From Bin103 sp002238925 (lineage in GTDB: Bacteria > Spirochaetota > Spirochaetia > SZUA-6 > Bin103): a DNA stretch of 64,000 nt. This document shows positions 8,397 through 17,377 of the stretch, piece after piece (within the stretch, counting starts at the first letter, position 1; every line of letters starts with the position of its first letter). The translations under genes were made by a program, and so were the position numbers. The notes under the pieces were generated by a model that was not told the origin of the DNA, did no database searches, and saw only the letters and a program-made list of their open reading frames with translations. Where the stretch lies: NCBI GenBank assembly GCA_965208065.1, contig OZ242313.1, positions 1,984,001 through 2,048,000 on the forward strand, written 5' to 3'.

Positions 8397-9461
8397 ATGC
8401 AAAAAACAAGACGATGCCGGGCCCTGCATCGCACCGCGGCGCTGCTGGCGATCACCGTCGCGGCGGCGGTGTTGATCAATTGCGGGGCCGGCGGTGACGA
8501 AACTGAAGGAGAACAGTCGGCTCCGGGCGCGGCCGCGGCGGCGGACGGCGCGGTCGCACGCGACGATCCGTATCGGGTGACCGCCACTACCGGGATGGTG
8601 GCCGACATCGTGCGGCAGGTGGCCGGTGTCCGCGGCGAGGTGACCGCGATCATCGGCGAGGGGGTCGACCCGCACCTGTACGTACCGACGCGCAGCGACG
8701 TGGCGGCTCTGATGGAGGCGGACATCGTGTTCTATTCCGGGCTGCTGCTGGAGGGGAAGATGACCGACACGCTGATCAGGGTGGCGCGCGGGGGGCGCGC
8801 GGTGCACGCGGTCACCGAACTGGTGGACGAGTCGGCGCTGCTGGCGCCGGAGGAGTTCGCCGGTCACTACGATCCGCACCTGTGGATGGATGTGTCCGGC
8901 TGGATGCAGGCGGTGGACGCCGTTGCCGGGGCGCTGGCGGCGTTCGATCCGGACGGAGCGGACGGTTACCGGGAGCGCGCCGGCACCTACCGGGACACGC
9001 TGCAGGAATTGCACGCCTACGCCCTGCGCGTGGTCGGTTCGGTACCGGAGCGGCAGCGCATCCTGGTGACCGCGCACGATGCGTTCAACTATTTCGGCCG
9101 CGCCTACGGCCTGGAAGTGGAGGGAATCCAGGGCATGTCCACCGAATCGGAGGCGGGGCTGGACCGCATCAACCGGTTGGTGGACCTGCTGGTTACGCGC
9201 GAGATCGGGGCGGTGTTCGTGGAGACCACCATCGCCGACCGCAACGTGCGGGCGCTCATCGAGGGCGCCGCGGCGCGCGGCCACGAGGTGGTGGTCGGCG
9301 GCGAGCTGTATTCCGACGCAATGGGACAGCCCGGCACCTACGAGGGCACCTACGTCGGCATGCTGGACCACAACATCACCACGGTAGCGCGCGCCCTGGG
9401 CGGCGAGGCGCCGGAGCGGGGCTTCCAGGGCAGGCTCTCGCTCGCGGCGGCAGCGCCGTGA
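8397..9461 (+). CDS. Metal ABC transporter substrate-binding protein (TroA/ZnuA/MntC family)
   Basis: A 354-residue cluster A-I binding protein. The N-terminus has a signal peptide ending LLAITVAAAVLINC; the Cys followed by GAGG suggests a lipoprotein, though Asn at -1 is an unusual lipobox. Expected metal ligands are visible in GVDPHLYVP (His), YDPHLWMD (His), TESEAGL (Glu) and YSDAMG (Asp), the H-H-E-D set of this family. There is no long His-rich loop of the kind common in ZnuA, which slightly favours Mn or Fe, but this does not settle the metal. First gene of a four-gene operon; its stop overlaps the ATPase start (GTGA). Confidence 0.9.
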   Translation: MQKTRRCRALHRTAALLAITVAAAVLINCGAGGDETEGEQSAPGAAAAADGAVARDDPYRVTATTGMVADIVRQVAGVRGEVTAIIGEGVDPHLYVPTRSDVAALMEADIVFYSGLLLEGKMTDTLIRVARGGRAVHAVTELVDESALLAPEEFAGHYDPHLWMDVSGWMQAVDAVAGALAAFDPDGADGYRERAGTYRDTLQELHAYALRVVGSVPERQRILVTAHDAFNYFGRAYGLEVEGIQGMSTESEAGLDRINRLVDLLVTREIGAVFVETTIADRNVRALIEGAAARGHEVVVGGELYSDAMGQPGTYEGTYVGMLDHNITTVARALGGEAPERGFQGRLSLAAAAP

Positions 9462-10357
9462 ACCGTACTTCGCCTGCGCCGCCGGCGCCTGCGGCGGCCG
9501 CCGTGCCGGCCGGGAACCGTATCGAACCGGCAAGCGCCCCATCGGAGGCATACGGCGCGGCGGTGAATGCCTCCGCCCCCGCGCCTAGCCCTCTGGTAGT
9601 GCGCGACCTGACCATCGCCTACCGGCGCCGGCCGGTGCTGTGGGACGTCGACCTGGCGGCCACCGACGGGGTAATCACCGGCATCGTCGGACCCAACGGC
9701 GCCGGCAAGAGCACCCTGTTGAAGGGCGTGCTGGACCTGGTGCCGCGCGTGTCCGGCTCGGTGAGCATCTACGGCAAGCCGTACCGTCAGCAGCGCCGCC
9801 TGGTGGCCTACGTGCCGCAGCGCGAGAGCGTCGATTGGGACTACCCGGTGAGCGCCCTCGACCTGGTGGCGATGGGCCTGTACCGGTCGCTGGGCTGGCT
9901 GCGGCCCGTGCGCCGCGCCACCCGCGAGGCGGCGCGCGCCGCCATGGACCTGGTCGGCATGGCCGACTACGCCGGGCGGCAGATCTCCGAGCTGTCCGGC
10001 GGCCAGCAGCAGCGCCTGTTCCTGGCCCGTGCGCTGGCTCAGGATCCGCAGATCTACTTCATGGACGAGCCGTTCGCCGGCGTGGACGCGGCCACCGAAC
10101 GCGCCATCGTGAAACTACTGCAGCGCCTGCGCGGCGCCGGCAAGAGCGTGTTCGTGGTGCACCACGACCTGCAGACCGTACGCAGCTACTTCGACGACCT
10201 GCTCATGCTCAACCTGCGCGTGGTGGCGCACGGGCCGGTGGCCGAGGTGTTTACCAACGACAACCTGCAGAAGACCTACGGCGGCCGCCTGACCCTGCTC
10301 GATCAGGCGGTCGATGCGCTCGGACGGGGGCCGGGCGGGCGGGGCCGCAGCGAGTGA
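9458..10357 (+). CDS. Metal ABC transporter ATPase (ZnuC/MntA-like)
   Basis: A 299-residue ABC ATPase. Walker A GPNGAGKST (about 78-86), Q-loop VAYVPQRESVDWDYPV, signature LSGGQQQRLFLARAL and Walker B IYFMDEPFAGVD are intact, and the switch His is in VVHHDL. VPQRESVDWDYPV is typical of Mn/Zn/Fe transporters. The first 45 residues are Ala/Pro-rich and not part of the domain. A second GTG at codon 36, just before the domain, could be the real start, but GTG 9458 overlaps the binding-protein stop. The stop overlaps the first permease start. Confidence 0.9.
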   Translation: MNRTSPAPPAPAAAAVPAGNRIEPASAPSEAYGAAVNASAPAPSPLVVRDLTIAYRRRPVLWDVDLAATDGVITGIVGPNGAGKSTLLKGVLDLVPRVSGSVSIYGKPYRQQRRLVAYVPQRESVDWDYPVSALDLVAMGLYRSLGWLRPVRRATREAARAAMDLVGMADYAGRQISELSGGQQQRLFLARALAQDPQIYFMDEPFAGVDAATERAIVKLLQRLRGAGKSVFVVHHDLQTVRSYFDDLLMLNLRVVAHGPVAEVFTNDNLQKTYGGRLTLLDQAVDALGRGPGGRGRSE

Positions 10358-11739
10358 GCTACCTGCCGTCCTGGGAGCAGGTGCTGCGCGTGCTGCTCCT
10401 GAGCGACTTCAATACGCGGGTGGTGGTGGTCGGCGTCGCCCTGCTCGGGATGGCGGCCGGCATCGTCGGTACCTTCACCCTGCTGCGCAAGCGCGCCCTG
10501 GTGTCGGACGCGGTCAGCCACGCTACCCTCCCCGGCATCGCCGCCGCGTGGCTGGTGATGGTTGCGCTCGGCGGCACCGGCAAGTGGTTTCCGGGCCTGC
10601 TGCTTGGCGCCGCGGTGGGCGGCGTGACCGCGGTCGGGGCGGTGCTCACCCTGCGCAGCGTGCTGCGCCTGCACGAGGATGCGGCCCTCGGCGTCGTGCT
10701 GTCGGTGTCGTTCGGCATCGGCATCGCGCTGCTCGGGGTGATTCAACAGATGCGCCGCGGTTCCGCCGCCGGCCTGGACTCCTTCATCTACGGCAAGACC
10801 GCCTCCATGCTCACTTCGGACGCGCTGTTGATCGCCGTCACCGCGCTGGTTCTGGTGGTGGCGGCGGTGCTGCTGTTCAAGGAGTTCAACCTGCTCTGCT
10901 TCGACGCGCCCTACGCGGCGACCCAGGGCTTCCCGGTGGCGTTCCTGGACGTGCTGATGCTCGGCCTGGTGGTGGCGGTCACGGTAATCGGCCTGCAGGC
11001 GGTCGGGCTGATCCTGATTGTGGCGCTGCTGATCACGCCGGCCGCGGCCGCCCGTTTCTGGACCCACGACCTGCGCGTGATGACCGTCCTGGCGGCGTTG
11101 ATCGGCGCCGCCGGCGGGTTCGTCGGGGCGGGACTGTCGGCGCTGGTGCCGCGGCTGCCGGCCGGGTCGGTGATCGTGGTCACCATCTCGGCCGGGTTCG
11201 TTGTCAGCGTGTTGTTCGGCACCCGCCGCGGCCTGCTGCGCCTGCTCGTGGAGCGCAGCCGCGCCGACCGCCGCGTCCGCCGCGAACACCTGCTGCGTGC
11301 GCTGTTCGAGCACCTGGAGGGCGAACTCGGCACCACGCCCGGCCCCCGCGAGCTGGCGGCCGGCGTGGTGAGCCGGGTCCAGCTTGCCGGGCGGCGCGGC
11401 TGGAGCCGGCCCGAGTTCTCCTCCGCGCTGCGCGGCGCCCGTCGTGCCGGTTGGCTGCGCCGCGAGAGTGTCACGGGGCAGGACTTGCGGCTGTCCGCCG
11501 CCGGCGCGGAACAGGCGTTGCAGGTGGTGCGCAACCACCGGCTGTGGGAGCTCTACCTGATCGAGTACGCCGACGTCGCCACCAGCCGCGTGGACCGCGG
11601 CGCCGACCGCATCGAGCACGTGCTCGGCCCGGAACTGGTCGCCGAGCTGGAGGAACAGTTGGACCGCCGGCGCGACCGCGCAACCGTGGCGGCGAGCCCG
11701 CACGAGCTGGCCCGGGCGGCGGCCCCGCGATCGTCGTGA
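10354..11739 (+). CDS. Metal ABC permease with fused C-terminal DtxR/MntR-like domain (1)
   Basis: A 461-residue fusion. Residues 1-290 are an ABC-3 family permease: LLRKRALVSDAVSHATLPGI near 43-62 and eight or so hydrophobic helices. Residues 305-445 look like a DtxR/MntR repressor: a winged-helix-like stretch from REHLLRALFEHLE (310-322), then a dimerisation and metal-binding part VVRNHRLWELYL (391-402) and SRVDRGADRIEHVL (411-424). Aligned by eye to DtxR, ligand positions are H312 (M10), H395 (H79), E399 (E83), D414 (H98), D418 (C102), E421 (E105) and H422 (H106). Start GTG 10354 overlaps the ATPase stop. The cytosolic domain could sense metal and gate transport or bind DNA; both are inference. 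Confidence 0.88.
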   Translation: MSYLPSWEQVLRVLLLSDFNTRVVVVGVALLGMAAGIVGTFTLLRKRALVSDAVSHATLPGIAAAWLVMVALGGTGKWFPGLLLGAAVGGVTAVGAVLTLRSVLRLHEDAALGVVLSVSFGIGIALLGVIQQMRRGSAAGLDSFIYGKTASMLTSDALLIAVTALVLVVAAVLLFKEFNLLCFDAPYAATQGFPVAFLDVLMLGLVVAVTVIGLQAVGLILIVALLITPAAAARFWTHDLRVMTVLAALIGAAGGFVGAGLSALVPRLPAGSVIVVTISAGFVVSVLFGTRRGLLRLLVERSRADRRVRREHLLRALFEHLEGELGTTPGPRELAAGVVSRVQLAGRRGWSRPEFSSALRGARRAGWLRRESVTGQDLRLSAAGAEQALQVVRNHRLWELYLIEYADVATSRVDRGADRIEHVLGPELVAELEEQLDRRRDRATVAASPHELARAAAPRSS

Positions 11740-13085
11740 GCTGGACCTATCTCGATACCGGGATTGTGGTGGTGGCGGCGGTCAGCGCCATGGCGTGCGC
11801 GCTGATCGGCAGCTTCCTGGTGCTGCGGCGCATGAGCATGATGGGCGATGCCATCAGCCACGCGGTGCTGCCCGGCATCGCCGCCGCCTTTCTGGTGATG
11901 TTGAGCCGCGACACCGCCGTCATCCTGGTGGGGGCGGCGCTTGCCGGCGTGCTCACCGCGGCATTCACCCAGCTCATTCACCAAGCCGGCAACGTCGACC
12001 GCGGCGCCGCCATGGGGGTGGTGTTCACCACCATGTTCGCCGTCGGCCTGATCCTGATCGTGCGCAGCGCCGACTCCGTGCATATCGACGTGCACACCGT
12101 GTTCTACGGCGCCGTGGAGCTGACGCCGTTGGACGACATCGCGGTAGCCGGCGTGCGCCTGCCGCGCGCGCTGCTGATCCTGGCGGCGGTGTTCGCGGCC
12201 GACCTGGCGTTCGTGCTGCTGCTGTTCAAGGAGCTCAACCTCACCTCATTCGACGCCGACTTTGCGCGCGCCATCGGTTTCAACTCGCGCCTCATCCACT
12301 ACGCCCTGATGGTGATGGTGGCGGTGACCATCGTCGCCGCCTTCGAGAGCGTCGGCAGCATCCTGGTGATCGCCATGCTGATCGTGCCCGGCGTGGTGGC
12401 AAGCCTGTTCACGAGGCGTCTGTGGTCGCTGCTGCTGGCCGGCCAGGCGGTGGCGCTGCTGTGTGCGGTTGGCGGCCATGTCACGGCAATCACCGTGCCG
12501 CGCTGGTTTGGCTTCTCCGACACCAGCACCGCCGGGATGATGACGGTGGTGGCCGGCGTGGTGGTGGCGGCGGCGCTGGTGGCGGCTCCGGAACGCGGCT
12601 TGGCGGCGCGGGCGTTGCACCGCGCGCGGGTCGCGCTCGCGGTGGGCCGCGAGGACCTGCTGGTGGAACTGATGCGCGTGGAGGAGCGCGGCGGGCCGCC
12701 GGTCGGCGGCCGCGAGCTGGTGCGCGAGGAGTCGTCGCGCATTGCCGGCCGCTCCACCCGCGTCGACCGTACCGTGGCGCTGCTCGTCGAGCGGCTGCGC
12801 GGCCGGGTGCGGAGCGGCGATGCAGGCTACCGGCTCACCGCCGCCGGGCGCCGCCTGGCGGCCGGCCTGTTGCGCAGCCACCGGTTGTGGGAGAGCTACC
12901 TGTTCGCGCAGGGAGATACCGCGGTTGGCGAAGTGCACTTCGCCGCCCACCAGTTAGAGCACGTCACCTCGGCCGGCATGCGCGCCGACCTGGCACGCGG
13001 CGCCGGCGCCACCGACCCCCACGGCCGTCCGATCCCGGACGCGCCGGATGCCGATGCAGACGACCACTCACCCGCCGGTTGCTGA
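11736..13085 (+). CDS. Metal ABC permease with fused C-terminal DtxR/MntR-like domain (2)
   Basis: A 449-residue second permease of the same transporter. Residues 1-288 are the ABC-3 permease (FLVLRRMSMMGDAISHAVLP near 27-46). Residues 303-436 align well with DtxR/MntR: GREDLLVELMRVEE (304-317), a helix-turn-helix-like region to about 360, LLRSHRLWESYL (378-389), VHFAAHQLEHV (400-410) and DPHGRPIP (427-434), the last matching the conserved loop of DtxR-type repressors. Ligand equivalents are D307, H382, E386, H401, H405, E408 and H409, all suitable metal-binding residues. GTG 11736 overlaps the preceding stop. The frame overlaps the acyltransferase start by 38 nt. Confidence 0.9.
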   Translation: MSWTYLDTGIVVVAAVSAMACALIGSFLVLRRMSMMGDAISHAVLPGIAAAFLVMLSRDTAVILVGAALAGVLTAAFTQLIHQAGNVDRGAAMGVVFTTMFAVGLILIVRSADSVHIDVHTVFYGAVELTPLDDIAVAGVRLPRALLILAAVFAADLAFVLLLFKELNLTSFDADFARAIGFNSRLIHYALMVMVAVTIVAAFESVGSILVIAMLIVPGVVASLFTRRLWSLLLAGQAVALLCAVGGHVTAITVPRWFGFSDTSTAGMMTVVAGVVVAAALVAAPERGLAARALHRARVALAVGREDLLVELMRVEERGGPPVGGRELVREESSRIAGRSTRVDRTVALLVERLRGRVRSGDAGYRLTAAGRRLAAGLLRSHRLWESYLFAQGDTAVGEVHFAAHQLEHVTSAGMRADLARGAGATDPHGRPIPDAPDADADDHSPAGC

Positions 13086-14319
13086 GGTAACTGCCGCTGC
13101 GCCGTCGAGGTACCACGGGCTGGACGGGCTGCGCGCGTTCGCCATGCTGCTCGGCATCGTGCTGCACGCGACGCTGCCGTACTTCGCACGGCTAGTCGGC
13201 ATCGAGTTCATGTGGCCGGCGGACGACGACCAGTCGCTGGCGTTGTTCGTGCTGTTCGACTTCATTCACCTGTGGCGCATGCCGGTGTTCTTCCTGTTGG
13301 CCGGTTTCTTTGCCCACCTGGTGTTGGAGCGCCGCTCGGCCGCGGCGTTCATGCGTGACCGCCTGCGGCGCATCGCCGTGCCGCTGGTCCTGTTCACCGC
13401 CGTGATGGCGCTGATCCTGCCGGCGTTGTGGACCTACGGCTGGACAGGAGCATTCGTCATCGATCCCGGCGTGCTCGATCCGCGCAAGTGGCCGTACCTG
13501 GCAGCGCAGGCAACGCCGCTGGCGCACCTGTGGTTCCTGTGGCATTTGCTGATCATGTACGCGGCGCTGCTCGGGCTGCGCCGGGTGCTTGCTACCCGGC
13601 TCGGCGCGGCCGCGTGTGCCATGCCGGTGCTTGCCGCGTTGCGACGCCACGGCGCGGCTGCCGTGTACGCGCGAGCGCCGCTGCTGCTGATGGCGGCGGT
13701 AGTGATCCTGCTCGCCGTGCGCGGCGGCGACGAGTCGAAGCCGATCTTTCCCCCCAACGTGCCCGACCTTCTGTATGGCGCGGTGTTCTTCTTCTACGGT
13801 TACGGGTTGTGGGCCCGGCGCGCGCTGCTCGACGATCTGAAGCGCCACGGTAACCTGGCCGTCCTGTGGGCGTCGGCCGTTGCCCTGTACGCCCTGCACC
13901 TGGTCATGCTCGGGGTTCTGCGGGACGCCGATGGCGGCGGCGCGAGCGGCGCGGCGGCGTGGCTGGCGCTGGTGGAGGTGACGGCGCGCGGGCACGCGGC
14001 GGTACTGCTGGCACTGGCGCTGATGGGCAGTTGCGAGGCGCTGTTGAGGGCGCCGCGCCCGTGGGTCCGATGGATGGCAGACGCCTCCTACTGGATCTAC
14101 CTCGTGCACCTGCCGGCGGTGGCATGGCTCACCTTCCGGCTCGCCCACCTGGACCGGGCCGGACGCCTCGCCGCGCTGACCGGGTTCGCCTGGAGCGCGG
14201 AGCTGAAATTCCTGGCCGCCACCATCGCCACCACCATGTTCGGTCTGCTGACCTACCGCTACCTGGTCCGCGACTCTCCCCTCGGCACCCTCCTGAACGG
14301 CAAACGAGGCCGGCGATGA
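13048..14319 (+). CDS. Acyltransferase family 3 membrane protein (MdoC/OpgC-like)
   Basis: A 423-residue polytopic membrane protein. RYHGLDGLRAFAMLLGIVLH at residues 21-40 is the opening signature of acyltransferase family 3, with the conserved Arg and His. HLWRMPVFFLLAGFFAH near 70-86 and AHLWFLWHLLIMY near 158-170 match the MdoC/OpgC branch, which succinylates periplasmic glucans. Some ten helices follow. Two close ATG codons (13048 and 13054) are possible starts; both lie within the end of the upstream permease gene. The overlap suggests co-transcription with the metal transporter, although a functional link is not obvious. Substrate unknown. Confidence 0.8.
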   Translation: MPMQTTTHPPVAEVTAAAPSRYHGLDGLRAFAMLLGIVLHATLPYFARLVGIEFMWPADDDQSLALFVLFDFIHLWRMPVFFLLAGFFAHLVLERRSAAAFMRDRLRRIAVPLVLFTAVMALILPALWTYGWTGAFVIDPGVLDPRKWPYLAAQATPLAHLWFLWHLLIMYAALLGLRRVLATRLGAAACAMPVLAALRRHGAAAVYARAPLLLMAAVVILLAVRGGDESKPIFPPNVPDLLYGAVFFFYGYGLWARRALLDDLKRHGNLAVLWASAVALYALHLVMLGVLRDADGGGASGAAAWLALVEVTARGHAAVLLALALMGSCEALLRAPRPWVRWMADASYWIYLVHLPAVAWLTFRLAHLDRAGRLAALTGFAWSAELKFLAATIATTMFGLLTYRYLVRDSPLGTLLNGKRGRR

Positions 14320-14364
14320 CTGCGGTTGTTGCCGAGATCCCGAGATAGGGTACCCTTGATGTTC

Positions 14365-14380
14365 TCAATACGGGTATTGA
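14365..14380. promoter_or_regulatory. 16-bp palindrome upstream of the efflux operon
   Basis: TCAATACGGGTATTGA has perfect 7-bp arms around a GG centre. A second, shorter palindrome TCAATTGA follows at 14382-14389. A possible -10 TATGAT lies at 14417-14422, but the best -35 candidate (CTGACA at 14398) is only 13 bp away, so the promoter itself is not convincing. The gap is AT-rich for this genome. A regulator site for the operon starting at 14465 is plausible. Confidence 0.4.
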
Positions 14381-14464
14381 TTCAATTGAGGGGAGCGCTG
14401 ACATTTCGATGGTGGGTATGATACGGGAGGTGTCGACGGCCGCAGGGCGGTCGCGGGTTGGTGC

Positions 14465-15265
14465 GTGCGGTTTCTGACCGGCACGGCCAGCGCGCTCTTT
14501 GTTCCGGACCGGGCGTTCGCATTCCGGGTGGCGTCGGGGGTTTCGCTGATTGCACTGCTGGCCCTGGAACTGGCTGCCGTTGCCGCGGGCGAAACGATGA
14601 TCCTGTGGCGGACGAACGGGCCCGAGCTGCGCCGCATTGCGCTGGTGGAATCGCTGCACGTGGCCGAGCAGCGCAGCACCTCGTTTGCGGAGCCTGAGGA
14701 GGTCGACGGGCGGCGGGCGGCGGCCTACCGGCGGCTCACCGCACCCACCGGCGCCGTTGCCAAGACCGCCGCCGTCCTGCTTTCGGGCCTCGTGATTCCG
14801 GCCGCCGTCGTCGTTACCTGGCTGGCGCTGCTGGTGCTGGCGCAGTTCCTCGGCGGCGAGGAAGCGCGTGTCCCGGGCCGCCCGCGTGCCTCCATTCGAC
14901 TGGTCGCGGTGGCGTTCGCCCCGTTGGCGCTGCGCCGCCTCGCCTCCGGCGCCTTGACCCTGGCGGCGATCGATCCCGCCTCGGCCGCTGCCGGCGCCAC
15001 CACCGTCGCCGCCTACCGCGAGCGCGCAACGGTGCGTTTCGATGTGGCGTCTCTGGTTGACGCGGTCCCGGCCGGCGTCGTGGAGCGCGCCGCCGTGTTG
15101 CTTACCGACCCGTTCGGCCTGTGGGCGCTGGCGGTGCTCGCCTCCGGAGCCGCCGCGCTGCTGCGCCTGCCGGCGCCGCGCGCCGTCGCGCTGACCGCGG
15201 TGATCGCGGCGCTGTGGACGGCCTTCGATACCGTGGCCGGCGGCCGCTGGGCGTTGCTGGCATGA
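14465..15265 (+). CDS. Yip1-like multi-spanning membrane protein
   Basis: A 266-residue protein with about five hydrophobic segments (near residues 20-42, 100-125, 135-160, 205-225 and 235-255). The spacing and polar linkers resemble YIP1-domain proteins, but no diagnostic motif is seen, so the family call is tentative. The start is a GTG at 14465. The stop overlaps the start of the adaptor gene (ATGA), making it the first gene of a five-gene operon with MacA-, MacB- and FtsX-like subunits. A role in the membrane assembly of that exporter is an inference from position alone. Confidence 0.6.
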   Translation: MRFLTGTASALFVPDRAFAFRVASGVSLIALLALELAAVAAGETMILWRTNGPELRRIALVESLHVAEQRSTSFAEPEEVDGRRAAAYRRLTAPTGAVAKTAAVLLSGLVIPAAVVVTWLALLVLAQFLGGEEARVPGRPRASIRLVAVAFAPLALRRLASGALTLAAIDPASAAAGATTVAAYRERATVRFDVASLVDAVPAGVVERAAVLLTDPFGLWALAVLASGAAALLRLPAPRAVALTAVIAALWTAFDTVAGGRWALLA

Positions 15266-16665
15266 AGCGGCGCACCAGCCGCCTGCTGCGGGCGGGTATC
15301 GCTGTCGTGGTGCTGCTCGGCGCCGGCGCCGCACTGTGGCGGTTGTTTGCCAGCGACCCGGCGGCGGATGCGATTCCGGTAACCGTGGAGGCGGCGCGTA
15401 CCGCCACCCTGCGCGCGCGGGTGGTGGGGAGCTGTACGTTCCGGCCGCGGCGCAGCGTCACGGTGCTCAGCGAGACCGGCGGCCGCGTGGTGGCGATTCC
15501 CGTCGCGGTGGGCGAAACGGTCAGCGAGGGGCAGGAACTGGCGGTGCTCGACGACCGTGCGTTGCGGCTCGAATTGCGCCGCGCCGAGGCGGCGCGGCAG
15601 GCAGCCGTGGACGGCGTACGCGGCAGCCTGCTCACGCTGCGCTCCAACCTGCGCGGCGCCGAGGCGGGCTGGCAGCGGGCCCGCGATGCCCTGGACCGCG
15701 ACCGCAGGCTGCTCGCCGCCGGCGGCGCGACGCAGACCCAGGTGGACGCGGCCCGGCATGCCGAGCGCGATGCCGCCGAAGCGCTCCGGTCGGCGCGCGA
15801 GCAACTCAACCTCGGCGCCGGACGCGCGCCCGGCGCCGAGCCGGTGCTCGACCCGGCGGGCGATGCCGCCATCGTCGCGGCGGACCCCGGCGTGATCCAG
15901 GCGCGGCTGGCGGCGCAGCAGGCGGCGCGTGACCTGGAGCAGGCGATTCTGACCGCCCCGCTCGCCGGGACGCTCACGGCGCTGGATGCGTCGCTTGGCA
16001 ATCACCTGGCACCCGGAGCGGCAGTAGCCACGGTCGCCACGCTAAACGACATCCTGGCGGAGGTGCAGATCGACGAGGTGGACATCGGCAAGCTGCAGGT
16101 AGGCCAGGAGGTGGCGCTGACCACCGACAGCGTGCGCGACGTCGAGCTGGCCGGCCGCATCGCCCTCATCCCACCCGCCATGACCGACCACCTGGTCGCG
16201 GTGGAGGTGGACGTGGATCAGAGCGCCGTGCCGGCGGGCGCCGTGCTGCGTGCCGGCGCCTCCTGCCGTGCGCGCATCGAGGCGGAGCTGAAGCGCGACG
16301 TGACGGTGGTGCCGTTTGCCGCGCTGCTGCAGCGGCCCGGCGGCAGCGTGGCGTTCGTGGCGGTACCCGACGGCGCGGGTGCGGCGGGCCCAGCGGATGC
16401 TACGGGCGTCGGCGGTGCGCCCGAAACGGGAGATGCCGCCGACGCCGCCGCTGCCGACGACACCGGTGCCGGCAGCGCACCGGGCCTGTACCGGCTGCAG
16501 CGGCGCGAGGTGGAGCTCGGCGCGTCCAGCGTCAGCGACGTGGAGGTGACCGCGGGCGTGGAGGAGGGGGAGTTGGTAGTGGTCGGCAACCTGTCGCTGC
16601 TGCGCGACGGCCTGCTGGTTACCCGCGACGGAATGCCCGGCAACCGGCAGGACGGCGAGCAGTGA
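15262..16665 (+). CDS. Efflux periplasmic adaptor (MacA/HlyD family)
   Basis: A 467-residue membrane-fusion protein. An N-terminal anchor (residues 8-28) is followed by a lipoyl half-motif (SETGGRVVAIPVAVGETVSEGQ, split around residue 75), a long alpha-hairpin rich in Ala/Arg/Glu (about 105-225), the second lipoyl half near 235-255 and beta-barrel and MP domains. A low-complexity Ala/Gly/Asp segment sits near 375-410. The adaptor links the inner-membrane MacB-type ABC exporter to an outer-membrane channel, which is not encoded here. The ATG at 15262 overlaps the previous stop; its own stop overlaps the ATPase start (GTGA). Confidence 0.87.
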   Translation: MKRRTSRLLRAGIAVVVLLGAGAALWRLFASDPAADAIPVTVEAARTATLRARVVGSCTFRPRRSVTVLSETGGRVVAIPVAVGETVSEGQELAVLDDRALRLELRRAEAARQAAVDGVRGSLLTLRSNLRGAEAGWQRARDALDRDRRLLAAGGATQTQVDAARHAERDAAEALRSAREQLNLGAGRAPGAEPVLDPAGDAAIVAADPGVIQARLAAQQAARDLEQAILTAPLAGTLTALDASLGNHLAPGAAVATVATLNDILAEVQIDEVDIGKLQVGQEVALTTDSVRDVELAGRIALIPPAMTDHLVAVEVDVDQSAVPAGAVLRAGASCRARIEAELKRDVTVVPFAALLQRPGGSVAFVAVPDGAGAAGPADATGVGGAPETGDAADAAAADDTGAGSAPGLYRLQRREVELGASSVSDVEVTAGVEEGELVVVGNLSLLRDGLLVTRDGMPGNRQDGEQ

Positions 16666-17357
16666 TTCGGCTCGCCGGGATCACCAAGGTGTACCACATG
16701 GGGGAGGACGTGACGGTGCACGCGCTCGCGGGAATCGACCTGGAGATTGGCGCGCGCGAGTTCGTCGCGGTAATGGGGCCGTCCGGCTCCGGCAAGTCGA
16801 CGCTGATGAACATCATCGGCTGCCTGGACCGCCCCAGCGGGGGCCGCTACACCCTTGATGGCATCGACGTGGCGCGCATGAGCGACCGCGAACTGGCGCA
16901 GGTGCGCAACGCGCGCATCGGCTTCGTGTTTCAGACCTTCAACCTGCTGCCGCGCATGACTGCCCTGCGCAACGTCGAGTTGCCGCTGGTCTATGCCGGC
17001 GTGGCGCGCGGCACCCGCCACCGGCGGGCCACCGCGGCGCTGGTCCGCGTCGGCCTGGCCGACCGCACGCGGCATCGCCCCAGCCAGCTCTCCGGCGGCC
17101 AGCGGCAACGGGTCGCCATCGCCCGTGCGCTGGTCAACAATCCTGCCATCGTGTTCGCCGACGAGCCCACCGGCAACCTGGACACCGCCACGGGTGGCGA
17201 GATCATGGACCTGCTGGCCGACCTGCACGACGCCGGCGCCTCCATCATCCTGGTTACCCACGAGGCCGCCGTCGCCGCCTACGCCGGCCGCGTCATCCAC
17301 CTGCGCGACGGACGCATTACCCGCGACGAGGCGCGTACGCCGGACCCGGTCGCATAG
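16662..17357 (+). CDS. MacB/LolD-type ABC transporter ATPase
   Basis: A 231-residue ATPase of the LolD/MacB subgroup. Walker A GPSGSGKST (residues 40-48), Q-loop FVFQTFNLLPRMTALRNVELP, signature LSGGQRQRVAIARAL and Walker B IVFADEPTGNLD are all intact; FQTFNLLP and DEPTGNLD are diagnostic for the subgroup. It is a stand-alone ATPase, unlike E. coli MacB in which ATPase and permease are fused. Partners are the adaptor upstream and the two permeases downstream. Start GTG 16662. Confidence 0.93.
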   Translation: MIRLAGITKVYHMGEDVTVHALAGIDLEIGAREFVAVMGPSGSGKSTLMNIIGCLDRPSGGRYTLDGIDVARMSDRELAQVRNARIGFVFQTFNLLPRMTALRNVELPLVYAGVARGTRHRRATAALVRVGLADRTRHRPSQLSGGQRQRVAIARALVNNPAIVFADEPTGNLDTATGGEIMDLLADLHDAGASIILVTHEAAVAAYAGRVIHLRDGRITRDEARTPDPVA

Positions 17358-17377
17358 CGCGCGGCGGCAGGCGGAAC

